64,000 bases of DNA from Perca fluviatilis (GCF_010015445.1 NC_053122.1:38417731-38481730), one strand, 5' to 3'. Positions 46,905 to 58,892 are shown, counted from the first letter of the stretch. A program made the numbers and translations. The notes: generated by a model not told the origin, from the letters alone.

Positions 46905-47215
46905 ACCAAGATACATGATAACCTATGTTGGATTGCAAAGACCCAGGTTCCATTCAGCCCAAGATTATTTGTTTTAGGGAGATGGGTCAGTCCTAAACGG
47001 AATAGGTAAGAACATAAGAAGCTGGGTCCAGACTAGTTTGATGATAGCCAGAGAGATCATTTTGAGAGGATGGAAGAATGAAGGGGTGCCGTCAATCCAG
47101 GAGTGGGCTTGTGAGATGGCTAGGGTGGTGGCGTTTAAAAAGATGTCATAGAAACGGTTTGCCAGATTGGATGTCTAAATTAGAAAATGGGGAAAGTACT
47201 TACGCTTTCTGGAGG
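46905..47215 (+). pseudogene. 3' fragment of an L1/Tx1-like LINE ORF2
   Basis: Reading past breaks, the plus strand encodes a C-terminal ORF2 segment with WVQTSLMIAREIILRGW, VPSIQEWACEMARV and a LGDGSVLNGI-like block. This resembles the tail of the LINE at 1121-4258 (ARLSILHVWI...). A TAG near 47147 and frameshifts near 46990 and 47160 disable it. AT-rich sequence with AATAAA-like words follows to about 47450 and may be the 3' UTR. Confidence 0.65.
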
Positions 47216-47492
47216 ACTCCTAGGAAGCTATGTGTGGGAGAGAAGTGTATACTATGTGCTTATGGTTTTATCACATATACATATGTTTATCTGGTTTACA
47301 GTTTATTGTCCATGTGTTATTATTTTATTATACTGTCTTGAATGTTATGAGTATTATGTCATTCAATTTTGTCTAAATTTCAAAAAAACTAATAGAGTGT
47401 TAATCATGAAAAAAATTAATAAACGTAATAAGTTAACAATAAATCTGGGTTGTGTTTCTACTCTTTCTTCCCCTCTATCAGTCAAAAATGCC

Positions 47493-48513
47493 CTAAAGGG
47501 AAACACCACCTAAATTAAGAATTGCAATATGTTATTACCATGAACATGAGCTACTTTCTCTTTCTGTTAAAGCCAGAAACCAGAGAAGTAAGTCTCAAAC
47601 TTGTGATGTCATCAAGTATAAAGCCTGGAGCTGCTCCATAGTGAATGAAAATGAATGGGAGAGTGATTTTGTAGACCCACAGAATTTTGTATACACAAAT
47701 GAGCTTCAGTCTATTGTAATGTTCTCAGTTCTAAAAGAGTAAATGTATACTCAGAACATTCCCTGCATGCTCTCAGTAGCCCCTTTCACAAAGCCTGTTC
47801 CAGATGGGAACGTTGAAAGTTACAAAGACGGCATGGAGGTACACAGTTGTTGCGCCTTTAAGCCAACAGCGGAGGAAGTCACCGAGCTGTACCAGAACTA
47901 AACTAACATCTGTGTGGAAGGGACAGCCGGCATGGCAGGACTACATGCAGTATAACGCACCAGTCAACCCACAGGCAGGTCCAAAAGTGACAAAGCAGTG
48001 TTTTAAGTAGCCAAAGATATTAATAACTTACAGAAACCTTGCGTGCAATAGTCCACTTTCCCTTCCACCCGCTCTCTCCATCTCTTTACTATCTTTACTC
48101 TCTTTACTGGTGCAGCTCGGCTCAGACGCTGGTGCTGTTGTGTTAGACATCGCACCTCTTTTACTCCCAGACTGCCAGCATGCTATGTGAAATCACAGAC
48201 TGGGGCGGCATTACGCCGTCTTTGCTTGGTTCTGTGTGAATAAACAAAGACGGCATAATGGCAGACCTTAATTGTGGCACCATTGTGGAATCTCTGTGTG
48301 AAAGGGGCTGGTGTCATCTAAAACATCTTTCCCAAATAATTGTCTTTAGAGCAGCTCCAAACTTTATAATTGAAGAAATCATATATTTGAGATTAGTACT
48401 CTAATCTTTGGATTTGGGAGAGAGTTGTTCATGTTTACTAATATTTTTGGTCTTAGACCATAGGAATAACTTCTATGAATTTGAAAAAAAAAATGCCAGT
48501 AGTTCCCCTTTAA
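47493..48513. mobile_element. TTAA-type element 5 with a nested inverted-repeat insertion
   Basis: The right end is ...CCAGTAGTTCCCCT plus TTAA (48510-48513). The left end at 47493 is CTAA (one change from TTAA) followed by AGGGAAACACCACC, only partly complementary to the right end. The interior carries a separate element at 47778-48309. There is no transposase. Confidence 0.6.
47778..48309. mobile_element. 532-bp inverted-repeat element nested in element 5
   Basis: The ends AGCCCCTTTCACA and TGTGAAAGGGGCT are an exact 13-bp inverted repeat. Near the right side, CATTACGCCGTCTTTG and CAAAGACGGCATAATG (about 48208-48260) form an internal foldback. Flanking duplications are not evident. Confidence 0.8.
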
Positions 48514-48805
48514 CACATCTTAAAGTATTAAACTGTGTTAAAATATAGCAGACATTTGTGCCTAATGTTATCCCAGTAGTTACATTTTCAAATAAAGCAT
48601 CAGCATAAATTGTTCACCTGAAGTACAATTTTCTGTTCCGTTGAAGGCCACTGTTAAAGCTATATTGCGTATTTTTTGTCTCCCCCAGAAGGAATTCTAA
48701 GTAATGACACCAAAACTGTCGGCACATCCACATGATGCAAGCCTTCCGTGATCGCGCATCCCCCACCCCTCCTCCACGCAGTTGCTAGTAGTTTATCCCG
48801 TCAAA

Positions 48806-50129
48806 TTAAAGGGATATTTCACCACTGGAAAGATGAATATGTATTGGTCTTAAATTAATAAATTAATTGGGAAATTTATGTAGTAGAAATGTGAAATTGT
48901 TTTAGAAGTTGGTGCCTTCTAGACCGAGAAAAGAAGAAAGAATAAGTAAATGTATTTTTGGCTCATGTGGATGAAAGACAACAACTCCCAGAATGCACTT
49001 GCTTAGCTTCCCTACGAGTCCACTCCCAAGCCACGCCTACCGGTTACAGACATAGTAGACAGTAAGACCGACCATATACATGAAACGTTTCACCGTGGCT
49101 CAAGTGGTGTTACGCATTTGAAATATATAAATACATTATACATTATATGCTCCATAAAGTTCAGCTAACACATACTAGCATTAGCGCTTGGTGGGCTGTA
49201 AACACAGCCGTGAATTTGCGTGGAATGTAGAATGGTCGGCATTTAAGAATGGTCGGCATTTAACAATTACAAACTCCACTAGCGGTTAGCAATACTTGGA
49301 TACAAGCACAGCATTTCTGCACCAGTCCGTATTAACACAGCCCACCTCCACGAGTCTCGACAGAGCAGCAAATGCTCGGAAGGCTAGCAGGCCTGGTAGC
49401 TGGATAGCGGGTACACTGTTGTTCAGCCATGTTTCCACAACAAAACACAGCAGTCTCTGAACTCGCGTTGGGAGTTTCGTTGAAGTTTGATGTAGTCCAG
49501 TTTGTTATCTAATGTGCCGACACTTGCAAGCAGATAGGACAGGTGGCCGGCTAGCGTTAGCTTTCCACCTAGCTTGAACGCCTGCCCTCATCCCGCTTTC
49601 ACGCACACCGCTGAGGATGTCCCCTTACTGGCTAGCGACATCTACCGACACCGCAGGCTGAGGTGCTGGTCTCCGTAGCAGGGGAAGCTGGCGTAGTGTG
49701 TGGAGTATTCCGTCTGTAATAAAGTGTCCTGCATATTTTCCGATCTGTACCACTGTATCCCGGTGGTAGACATATGCGGTAGTTTGAATGCACATAATTG
49801 TTGTAAAAGTTTGCTGCTGAAAAGAGAGAGTCGCTTAGCTTCAAGATTGCTGACACTCGACTAACATCGGTTCTGATCGGGTAGTGACAGTCCCACCCCC
49901 TATGGGCGGGTTGAAAATATGCGGAACTAGCTGGCTGTATTCCACAGACTCTGGGCAAAAATGCCTCCCATGACTCTAAATGAAGATTTTTGCATCACGA
50001 GAGGCTTTTTTCCAGACCCACAATACAGAGAGAGCTAGTCTCGGGGACATGAGGGAGGGAAGCACGGTCATTCGAAAATGCTACCGGGTTTCTACTTATA
50101 CAAAGCTTAATGCTAATCGGTGAAGTATT
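48806..50129. mobile_element. TTAA-type element 6 (right terminus decayed)
   Basis: It starts TTAA (48806-48809) plus AGGGATATTTCACC. The right side (49985-50129) matches the fragment at 7760-7900, which preserves the true terminus GGTGAAGTATCCCT-TTAA. Here the last bases have changed to TATTCGACACC. The 1.3-kb interior has no recognisable protein; the 108-codon minus frame at 49632-49958 lacks domains. Confidence 0.65.
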
Positions 50130-51420
50130 CGACACCGTAGACACGGAGGATTAAAAAAACATGATGGAAGAGGTATTTAACTTGTAATTTTTAATGTCTT
50201 CTTCTTCTCCAAAGCTGAAAGTTGCTCTAAAACGCATCAGTCGAGCTTCTGCGCGCCAAAGTAGCCGGACTGCACCATTTTCTGAACATAGTCATACTGA
50301 GAAATACAGAGAGAGTTGTGTGGAGCTGATACATTTAATTAGCTTTGTATCAACTCATTTGGCAAGGGCTTCAATTCAACAAACATTCATTATTATAGAA
50401 TATTTGCGCACTATAGCTTTGAGTATAACCTGTAACTTTAACTCGCAGACCAAAGGTTAAAGAAAATGGGTCAATGTCTCATGTTACTGTATGCTGTTAA
50501 TGTAAAACACCCTCACCCTCGACAGATGTGCTTCATTTCTATCTAATTGAACTCTGCCTCACTGTGATTGGTTCCCTGCTGTTTGTGAATGGGAACACTG
50601 ACTGGGAAATGTCATTCATGTGTTTGGCTCTGGCTCAGATTAAAGGACCCATTATTGTCAAATGGCCTGCTGTTAATGTCCCCAGGCACATTGCTCTGTG
50701 GAGGTCACCATGTTAATAGATACTAAACCACCCCATTACCATTTCAATGCATGCTGCGCGAGTACAAGCTTTTAAACACAGTCAAAGATAGACAGAGAGT
50801 TTTTTTATTATCATATTTTGTGTTTGATTATGAATAGCTGTAGAAATAATTCATGTTAATGCAACCTAGAATGCTTACCATTGCTACAAGGCTATTTTAA
50901 CCATTTCATACAATTAAATGTGATTATGTCACTGGAGAGTCCCTCCACGTACTCATACGTAAGTATCGTCTTTAATTAAATATCAAGTTAAAACTTGATG
51001 AATTTTTCCATTGATGCATGAGGTTGTGCATTGTTTACAAATCCCGAGGTAACATTTACTTAAAAGTAAAAAGGACAAACATTGAAAAATAGAATGTGGC
51101 ATCCATAAATGTTAATTCAACAACAAATGGACCTATTGGCCTCATTTTGGACATATTGGATTGAAACCAGAGCTGAACACAGAAGGGTAAACATTGAAAT
51201 TGATGGTATTGATTGAATTACTGGAAACGGCCTCAGGTGATGACGAAAAGACAGTCAAGAGGAATTTCTTGGGCAGCCAAGCGAAGGACAGAAGTTGATC
51301 TCTGGCAAAATGATAGGGAAGTTAAACGATTTACTTTCTTGTGATCTCCCTTATATGTAATATATATAATCTCACTTTCATGTGTTTAGGGGATTGTATT
51401 CCTTCTGGGCCTTTATAAAC
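50130..51420. other. Non-coding sequence
   Basis: No gene recognised. 50520-50760 is repeat-free, of even composition, and contains words such as CCATTATTGTCAAATGG; it could be a conserved non-coding element. The remainder is AT-rich and featureless. Confidence 0.4.
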
Positions 51421-51429
51421 AGTGCAAAC

Positions 51430-51896
51430 TAGCCTGACAAGCCAGACCCACATCCAGATGTTGGGTCTGGGAACTCACCATTGACAGGGCTTAATCCGAG
51501 GGGCGGGACAAACGGTTGTCTTTCACATTTCCTCTGCACATAATAGGATAGAGCTACAACCAGGCAGAGCAACAAAGAAGGTAGTGGAGCTAGTTGATAG
51601 ATTAAACTTTTGCCGTATCCGGTCGGCAAAACTCCGAACACATCTTCCTTTTTTAAGAATGACTTCAGTGCCGTTCTTTGTTCTTTTCTCAAAGAAAAGC
51701 TTAACTCCAAGTCTTCCAGAAGACCGCTGTTCCCAGCAGCAGCAACCATAAGCCCGCCCACCCATTCTATACACGATGTGATTGGCCTGACCCAAATTTG
51801 GTTTTTCCAGCTCGCAAGCCAACGGAGAGTGCCTAGACTGAGCCTGGCTGCAAAATAAATTTGCTGCCACTAGGGTGCGTCTAGATTTCTAGGCTA
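51430..51896. mobile_element. 467-bp element with 9-bp duplication carrying a helicase fragment
   Basis: It is flanked by identical 9-bp repeats AGTGCAAAC at 51421-51429 and 51897-51905. It begins TAGCCTGACAAGCC and ends ATTTCTAGGCTA. Only about the outer 7 bp are inverted. The 9-bp duplication fits Mutator-like transposition. The minus strand encodes a RecQ-like helicase segment but no transposase. A gene piece inside a non-autonomous element of this kind resembles the plant Pack-MULE arrangement. Confidence 0.85.
51576..51710 (-). pseudogene. RecQ-type DNA helicase fragment (Q motif and Walker A)
   Basis: Within the minus-strand frame that opens at 51761, residues 24-36 (LRKEQRTALKSFL) resemble the Q-motif region of RecQ helicases. 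Residues 44-55 (VLPTGYGKSLIY) are the Walker A ATP-binding loop, followed by QLAPL. RecQ enzymes unwind DNA in repair. All downstream motifs (DEAH, III-VI, zinc-binding) are absent, and similarity ends at QLAPL. It is a captured fragment of about 45 residues. Which paralogue it came from cannot be judged. A short frame around it is open but ends at the element edge, so I do not call it a gene. Confidence 0.75.
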
Positions 51897-51905
51897 AGTG
51901 CAAAC

Positions 51906-53602
51906 ATCACTGTAGCTATGCATATAAAATACATTTTTATTATGTCCTTTTATAAAACAAAAAGCTTCCCACTGCGTACTTCAACACTATAGACGTACGT
52001 TCTCTATCATACAGATATACAGAATAATGGTTGCTGTTGCAACAGTTAGTCATGTGCACTCCATTACTGGGAACATTGGTCATCCATTACTGGGGTGTGT
52101 GTATGTGTATGCCCTTTGGCAGAAATAGTAGATGGTAAACAAATCGTTTTTCAATTGAACAGTTTACTAGCCCGTTATATGTGTTCATGTTGTAACATTG
52201 ATCCTGCATTGGGATAAAAGGCAGAGCAGGAAACGTGCATAAAATAGTTTGTGCCTCAGGCCTCTCCACAGCTTCAGCAAGTCACTGTGTTGCATATTGG
52301 AAGGCAGGGGAATGAGGGTTGATGACAATTCATTCATGTTTCTCAACCAACCTCTTTTTGTAAGTGCACTATTTTAAAAGCTGATCCGAATTATTCCACA
52401 TCCACATCTAGAATTATTTGTATTTAATGGCACAACATATGTGAGTGATCTAGTGATGAAAGCTGCAGCAGACAGGATATTTAACAGTTATTTCTGGTTA
52501 AACTGAAAATTCAGATATGATAGAGAGGCTTGTGTTTAAATCATGGCTTGCTATGTTTGTGGGAAAAAAATGATTTAATGCACACAGGATGGACATCCTG
52601 TCTTAGTCACCCAGTCACATTTCCTAAAAGTGTGTGTTTAAAAGTGTTTGAAAATGCGACAAATTGCCTGCCTATTCTTTCACTAAATGGAATCTCCTTT
52701 CATCTCTATGATCTGTGTGTCAGTATTTGTTAACAATTTCCCAAAGACAAATGTTCACTTTACAATAAAGTAAAACCTTTGCTTAAAACACAGAAAAGCT
52801 GCAAATCCTCTCATTTGACAAGTGATGAGACCGTAGCTTCTACTGTACCAATGATTTGTATTTTATTTCAGTAATTATGTTTTAGTTTATTCAATTTCAG
52901 TATGGCATTTCAGTGCAGCTTTCTGTAAATCATCTCATTAATTTTGGACACTGCATGACTTTTTTTCTAGGTGAACGTTTTAACATGTAATTATGATAAT
53001 TACATCCACATCCTGAGTTTGTCAACCGCGTTCTCTGTTCCCTTTCATATAGGTTCCGTGTCCTGGCGAGGACGAGAAGAGCAATAAGCTAGGGCCGATG
53101 GCCACAGTGATGGAGTCATTCATCCATTCGTGGGACGTATCCCAGGGGGTTGACATGACATGGACAATAGATGATCATGATTTTCTAAGGAGCAACACAG
53201 GGGCTTTTTTACTGGAAGACTGTCTGCTCAATTTCCTGGAATGTGTGGGCAGACAGTGTTTTTTTTTTTTTTACTCTGAATAAAGATGTTGAACCAAAAA
53301 CATAATCAATAATAAATAAATAAAAATTGACAATAACAAAAACATATATTTCCTGTGTAGAACAGAGAAATAGTCATTCAATCATCTTTAATTATCATGT
53401 GTTAACTATTGATTGATGAATGATTCTGGGATTAGTAAATATTAAGTTCCATCTCTTGACATGTCCTTTTTTGTTGTACTTTTTAGAATGACATGCATGA
53501 GTGATACAACATTTTGCCACAGATGTTATAAGCAATATTGGCAAATGGCCTACCTTCTGCATTTGAATGGAAACGTTCACTTCTGAAAATCCAAGAACAG
53601 AC
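51906..53602. other. Non-coding sequence
   Basis: No coding, RNA or mobile feature recognised. A short T run occurs near 53260-53271. Confidence 0.4.
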
Positions 53603-54166
53603 TTAAAGGGTAACTACTGTTTTTTATCGGCCTGGACCCTGTTGTCCTATGTTTTTGTGTGTAAGTGACTGATGGGAACAACAATCTTTGACATTGGTCC
53701 AGTATTAAGTAAATCAGTAAACTACATGTCTATTTCAACCAAAACTAGAGTTGTGATGGTTGGAAAAGTGGAAAGACAACCCAAAACGGCTTTTCATAGT
53801 TTTATTTTGTTTCTGTCGACTGAATAAAGTGTATTTTACTAGACTAAAATTTTATGTTTTTATGTTTAAAAAAAGGATCTTACTCTCTAACAGAAAGGTC
53901 GGCCACCTTAGAAATCCTTTCCATAATGTTGTCAGACACTTAGAATATTAATCTGAGTCTGTCAGCGGCAAAACAAGCACTTTGGTGAAGGTAAATACAA
54001 GCTGGAAAATTGCCCTATTAACTTACATTGTAGCTTGTTTCACCACTCCTGACTGCAGCGATCTCACTTAATACTGGACCATTGTCAAAGATTGTTGTTC
54101 CCATTAGTCACTTAGACACAAGAACATAGGAAAATGGGGTTGAAAAAAATGGTAGTTACCCTTTAA
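53603..54166. mobile_element. TTAA-flanked foldback element 7 with arms of about 105 bp
   Basis: TTAA at 53603-53606 and 54163-54166 bound the element. The left arm 53603-53710 and right arm 54066-54166 are inverted copies. They start AGGGTAACTACTGTTTTTT and AGGGTAACTACCATTTTTTT, and share GGGAACAACAATCTTTGACA and GGTCCAGTATTAAGT. The 355-bp centre is non-coding. Confidence 0.9.
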
Positions 54167-56234
54167 ACTCAGATTGAGTGTCAGATAGTTTCTCAAATGT
54201 CATTCTGTGTTTTAATGTGGAACAATAATATGTATTAACTATAGATATCCATTTCAAGTTAAACCTAAAAATCCCCAAGCTAGGGAGTTAAGTGTATGGT
54301 CTTTCCACCGAGCAATATCTGGATTATAAATAACATTCCTTTAGACTATTCTGTGGTTTGTTGCCTCGAATCAAACCTCATTAAATGGGCAAAACAAATG
54401 TATCACTGAAATGGTTTGGCATGTGAGCCCCTCTGCCAAGCACTAGTTAAATCATCATATAAAAAAGAAGAATAACCCTGATCCTCGTCTCTCGCTGGGT
54501 GCCCAGACTATGATAAAGCTCTTTTCATAGAGATTAATCTTCCCCAATGTGGTTTATTCCCATGTTTTGCAGGCGAGCAATTTTTCCCCTCCTGCTAATC
54601 TCTTCAAACATTTTCAGGCGAGCCGAATGCAGACTGGTTTGAGTGATCAAGCTAAATTGCCTAAGAGGCCATTAATAGTTTATAGGGCCGAGGCTGATGA
54701 AAGACAAGCAGGAGAAGAAGCAGAAGAAAGCTAATTAAATCAGTGTCGGGGGTCGCTGGTGTCTTGGGCTGGCATGGTGGGCCGTAAAGATTACCATTAT
54801 CACTTTCATTACCCCGGCTGATTGTTTAGAGGTGGGGAGGGTTTTGGGATGGAGGGACACGTGGCACCAAATTGCTTCGCCATCCCCATTTACAAACCTC
54901 TGACAATTTCCATTATCGTAAAGTTAGGGCGCAGGGGGTGAGAAATTTGATTTCACAAACAATACTCGCCCACCCTCTGTTTAAATAACTTTAATGGTGC
55001 GCTTGATTTCTAAATTTCTAAATACATTACAGCTGAGATAAGACAACATTTCACTGAACCTGGCTGCACTGATGTTGGACGATAATTCCCAGCTCATAGT
55101 CGGTGTTCCAGTCCATCCAAGGGGGATGGGATCAAAGAAAGACATTTTTTATGGACCTGGCTTTATACATTAGCATCTCAGAACAGTAAAAAAAACCTCC
55201 CCAAACAGCAGTTGCAAACTTAGATGGTGTGTAGCATCACAATTTTTCTAATTGGAGGTAAGAGGCCTAGCCCAATCCCTAATCACAAAAACCATCCTGA
55301 GACCAAAAATATGTAGGAAGTGTTCCCACTACCATTAAGTGTAAATGTAGTGGAGTAAGAAGCATAATATTTCCATTTGTAACAAAGTGGATTACAATTT
55401 AAGATAGCAGAAAATTGAAATAAAGAGTAAAGCATTAGTACTTTAATGCACTTAGTCACTTTCCACCAGACAAAACCTAATTTTCTATTCTCAGCATTGA
55501 CTGCTCCACGTTTCAATATATATTTTATTTAGTGGAGAAGAAAAGGCTCCAGTCTCTAGAGACTGAAGTACAGATATAGACTCAGTCACTTCTTTCTATG
55601 TTACATAACCTTCTAACAATGCCATACTGTATGTATAATTAAAAACAACAACTGTTATTAAAGTTTGAAGTGTGAAGGTTGGCCAACGTAGAGTCACATA
55701 TGTTCTGCCATGCTTTTGAATCCCACTGCTCACCCGCTGTTTGTCCAGCAAGGTAATAACAGGATTGACATTGTTCCCATAGCAATCTGCTGTTCATTAT
55801 TGGATGCTGGTCTGAACTGGGCCTGTAACCCTTTCATACTTCTCTCCTGGTCCACCGTTTCTTTCAGCTGCTGCCATGGACGGGCTTCTGCCAGCCTGGG
55901 CGCTTTAACACAGTGTGCTGCCCCTGGGTCGGCTTTATAACTATGCACTAATGAGCTAGTGGCTGATTGTGCTGTGGCACGCTTACTCATTACCTCCAAT
56001 CACCATGGAGATGCTTTCTGTGGAGGCAGCGTCGGATGCCATGGTACTCATATATGGAGCAGTATATATTCAGGGTTTGTGATGCAGAGACAATGTTACA
56101 TGCTAATGAAAAATCAAAACAATCTGAGGCAGGACTGGACTGATGATGATGATGATGATGATAAATTGGCCATTTAATGTCACATCTTCAGCCAGGTTTA
56201 AGTTTATCATTGTCTGTTTCCTGTTTTTGCCACA
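54167..56234. other. Non-coding sequence, candidate conserved stretches
   Basis: No gene recognised. 54540-54960 and 55690-55990 are repeat-free and of even composition. The first has TF-site-like words (AGCTAATTAAATCAG, GGCCATTAATAG). A (GAT)n run lies at 56141-56162. Confidence 0.4.
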
Positions 56235-56438
56235 CTAGTCTCGCTTTGCCAGACAGATAGTCGTGCGAGAGAAAACTCCGATTGGACAGATAGTCTAGCT
56301 AGCTGTCTGGATTTACCCTGCAGAGATCTGAGGGGCAGTTCACCATAGTCCTCATAAGTTTAAAATTCCAACACCAAAGCGGAAGGAAAACAGACGGCAA
56401 AAATACATGCAGCACCTGTGGAACGTCAAGGATATAAG
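56235..56438 (-). repeat. Repeat A copy, internally deleted
   Basis: It begins CTAGTCTCGCTTTGCCAGAC and jumps to GTGCGAGAGAAAACTCCGAT, losing most of one half. It keeps CCTGCAGAGATCTGAGG and ends near GGATATAAGCT. Confidence 0.8.
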
Positions 56439-56710
56439 CTATGTTTCCATCCACACGTTTTTATGCAAATTAAGTGACATTGAATGAAAAATGCCTTACT
56501 ACTGGGAGGGCCGATGCAGATGTCCTTTATGATGCAATGACCCTCTACTACAGCCTGTAATACGATTGATGGCCAGCCCTTTCTATTGACAAAATCCCTG
56601 CAGCCTTCAGCAGGGGGTCTAATTGGGACGTGAGTCCCATCTATTGCGCCATGCACCTGTGGCACAAGGTGCACTCTGGAGTTACGCATGAGAGATCTCA
56701 TGCGCCTCAT
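56426..56710 (-). pseudogene. PIF/Harbinger transposase fragment (first catalytic Asp region)
   Basis: The minus-strand frame shows HGAIDGTHVPIRPP, the block around the first catalytic Asp (residue 24) of HARBI1-like DDE nucleases, then FVNRKGWPSIVLQAV and an IIKD block. The second catalytic Asp (usually VVD) is replaced by Glu (VVEG). Later DDE blocks, including the final acidic residue, are missing. The last codons of this frame run into the element's terminal repeat, so the frame end is not the natural C terminus. Confidence 0.8.
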
Positions 56711-56736
56711 CCACTACAGGTAGGTATATACCTTTG

Positions 56737-57549
56737 CTTATACCATGGTCTGGGTGAATACTCGATTCTGATTGGCTGCAGGGTGTCAACTAAAAAATGA
56801 TGTAGGACACCTACTAAAGGAGTTCCAGTGAAACTGTCTGTTTACTGTTCTAAATGAATGCACTACATTAAATCAAAAAATTAAATGTGGATTCACTATT
56901 TCCAAATCGTCCTCTGAACACCACAGGATGGCGCTAAAACACACAGGCTGCAAGAAGTAAGTTCTACTGGCCCTCTGGACTGACTTTGTTTCACAGAGAA
57001 TAACGTTATCTCACATCCCGTTCACTGTTCAGCTCGCTGCTTCAGGCTGCGCCGCTGCAGCCGACAGTAACGTTACGCATCGCGGATCAAATTCTTCGTA
57101 AAAGTCATTATATTGTTTTGGGGACAATGACATGGCTGGATAGCTAGCTTGTCTTGTTGTTCAACATACTGTCAAATTATTTTTAACTGATTGCCAACTG
57201 TACACAATGTTATTGACTTTGGATATTGCTAGCATAGCGTTAGCTTTCTGGCTCGTAGCTAAACTGAAGGGTTCTATCAGCTGAGCGGACTATAAAAATA
57301 TATCCAGTTGCTAAGGGAGGTAAGTCGTATCTAAGGTCCTTCCTAATTCCTGGGAGAGTCTACAACATTTGCATTGCATAAGAACCTGATGGATGGGAAT
57401 GATTGTTCCAGGTATTAGTCAAACCGTCAGGCATAACCAGGGAAACTGAGTTATTGTTTGGATAAACTTTAGATTTCGATTGTAAAACAAATTAAAATAT
57501 AAACTAATGTTTTAAAAATATGTTATTTGGCAAGTGACCATGGTATAAG
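56737..57549. mobile_element. 813-bp inverted-repeat element nested in the Harbinger relic
   Basis: The ends CTTATACCATGGTC and GACCATGGTATAAG are an exact 14-bp inverted repeat. No coding frame is recognised. It separates the DNA-binding and catalytic parts of the Harbinger transposase. Confidence 0.75.
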
Positions 57550-57550
57550 T

Positions 57551-57668
57551 GGGTTAATGCCCTTTGAGGTGTCCATTGTCAGATATTAATGGACTTGCGC
57601 GTCGGACGGTTCACACCTCGCCGTCGTCCATTAATACCTGACAATGGACACCTCGTCAGGCATTAACC
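57551..57668. repeat. Long hairpin with 44-bp arms
   Basis: 57551-57594 pairs with 57625-57668 around a 30-bp loop with only a few mismatches. Blocks such as GAGGTGTCCATTGTCAG and CTGACAATGGACACCTC match exactly, with outer TTAATGCC and GGCATTAA. It probably represents a foldback MITE. Confidence 0.9.
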
Positions 57669-57689
57669 CTTACATCATCCTCATTTGTA

Positions 57690-57850
57690 TGGCATTGCAA
57701 ACACCGTAAGCACACAGTGGTCTTGCTGACCCCAAACGTTTCGCCTACCACTCTGCACTCTGTAGCCAGTTTGTAGAGCGTGATGGCGATACGCTTCTCG
57801 ATTGGAACCGGAGGGCCATGGCTTATCTGGGTCAAGGGACGGTTGTTTTC
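57690..57850 (-). pseudogene. PIF/Harbinger transposase fragment (helix-turn-helix region)
   Basis: One minus-strand frame reads PVPIEKRIAITLYKLAT, then ECRVVGETFGVSKTTVC. This is the N-terminal helix-turn-helix segment typical of HARBI1-like transposases. It has no start codon of its own. It runs into the hairpin at 57668, with about 60 expected residues missing before the GAIDGTH block at 56640. A longer ATG-started frame on the same strand (57681-57920) is only a shifted reading of the same DNA. Confidence 0.75.
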
Positions 57851-58025
57851 TTATTATAGTATGATATGTTTCTATCAGCTGACACATAAGCACTATTACA
57901 ACTTGTGCAATATGAATCATTTGTAGGTAGACGGCGCCATCTGTTTTGAAAATGAGAAAATTGATGGAAACACCATAAAATGTCTCAAATCAATTTGCTA
58001 TACCAATTTCACCGCAAAACAGCAT

Positions 58026-58892
58026 GGGCCTGATTTACTAACACTAGCGCAGTTTGCGCTGCGTCTGTTTATGCGAGTTCGGTAATAGCGCACGCTATGC
58101 TTCCACATTTTGCGTAGTATTTATCAACCCTGACACCCATCAGGCAATCAGCGTCTTTCTCCGCCCACTATACCGTAAATTGCGCTGTAGCAAAGCGGTA
58201 CTGGTGCTATGATATGGCTGAGTGCAGACTGTGATATTCCCACTGCTGATGCTATGACTGTTTGAAATGATCCTGATGCCAATATATTTGTAATGTAGCG
58301 AGGAGTTTACCAACTGCTGGAATGGGATGTGAACGCTGAGTGGGAGATTCAATTTCATCTTTGATTTCTTCCAGTAACTCTAATATTGCATGGCTGCTTG
58401 ATCTGTAACGCTAAATGATTTTGTGTTCACTGACAAAGTGTGATTCTTGTGTTAAAAATATTTTACAATACTAAATATTTTCATTTATGTCTTCGTCTTG
58501 CTCAAATTACTGTTGCCATTTCACCAGCGGCATAAAGGTCTACGAGGAAACTTGACTGCGGCTGGTTTACACCTGCTTTTAAGAGGCGGAGAATTTCCCC
58601 CGCAGAATAGAGGCGCGCTCTTACTGACAGTCTTTGTAAACACCACGGAATATATAATTAGGTGCACTTTGCGCTTATCCTCCCACCTTTTTGGGTGGAA
58701 CTCCCACTTTCCCCACGACACTCCCACGAACGCATATTGAAAGCGCAACTTGTCTCTTCTCGCTCATGTGGCAGACAATCTGCCATTTTACCCAAGTGCG
58801 CCCTGTTTGTAAATATGCCGCATCGGTTACGTCCGTCTTTGCGACCAATTAGTGCCTGGAAACAGGCGCAAACGGCTTGATAAATCTAGCCC
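58026..58892. mobile_element. 867-bp inverted-repeat element with 3-bp flanks
   Basis: The ends GGGCCTGATTTACTAA and TTGATAAATCTAGCCC form an imperfect inverted repeat, with CAT directly outside on both sides (58023-58025 and 58893-58895). A 3-bp duplication would fit PIF/Harbinger. The interior has words like GCGCAGTTTGCGCTGCG and no recognisable protein. Confidence 0.6.

Noticed and set aside
50194..50460. 88-codon frame starting MSSSSPKLKVALKR
   Set aside because: No domain and no splice or promoter context; it lies at the edge of TTAA-type element 6.
51429..51761. Complete small helicase-like gene
   Set aside because: Only the Q-motif and Walker A part is present, and the frame ends at the transposable element's edge.
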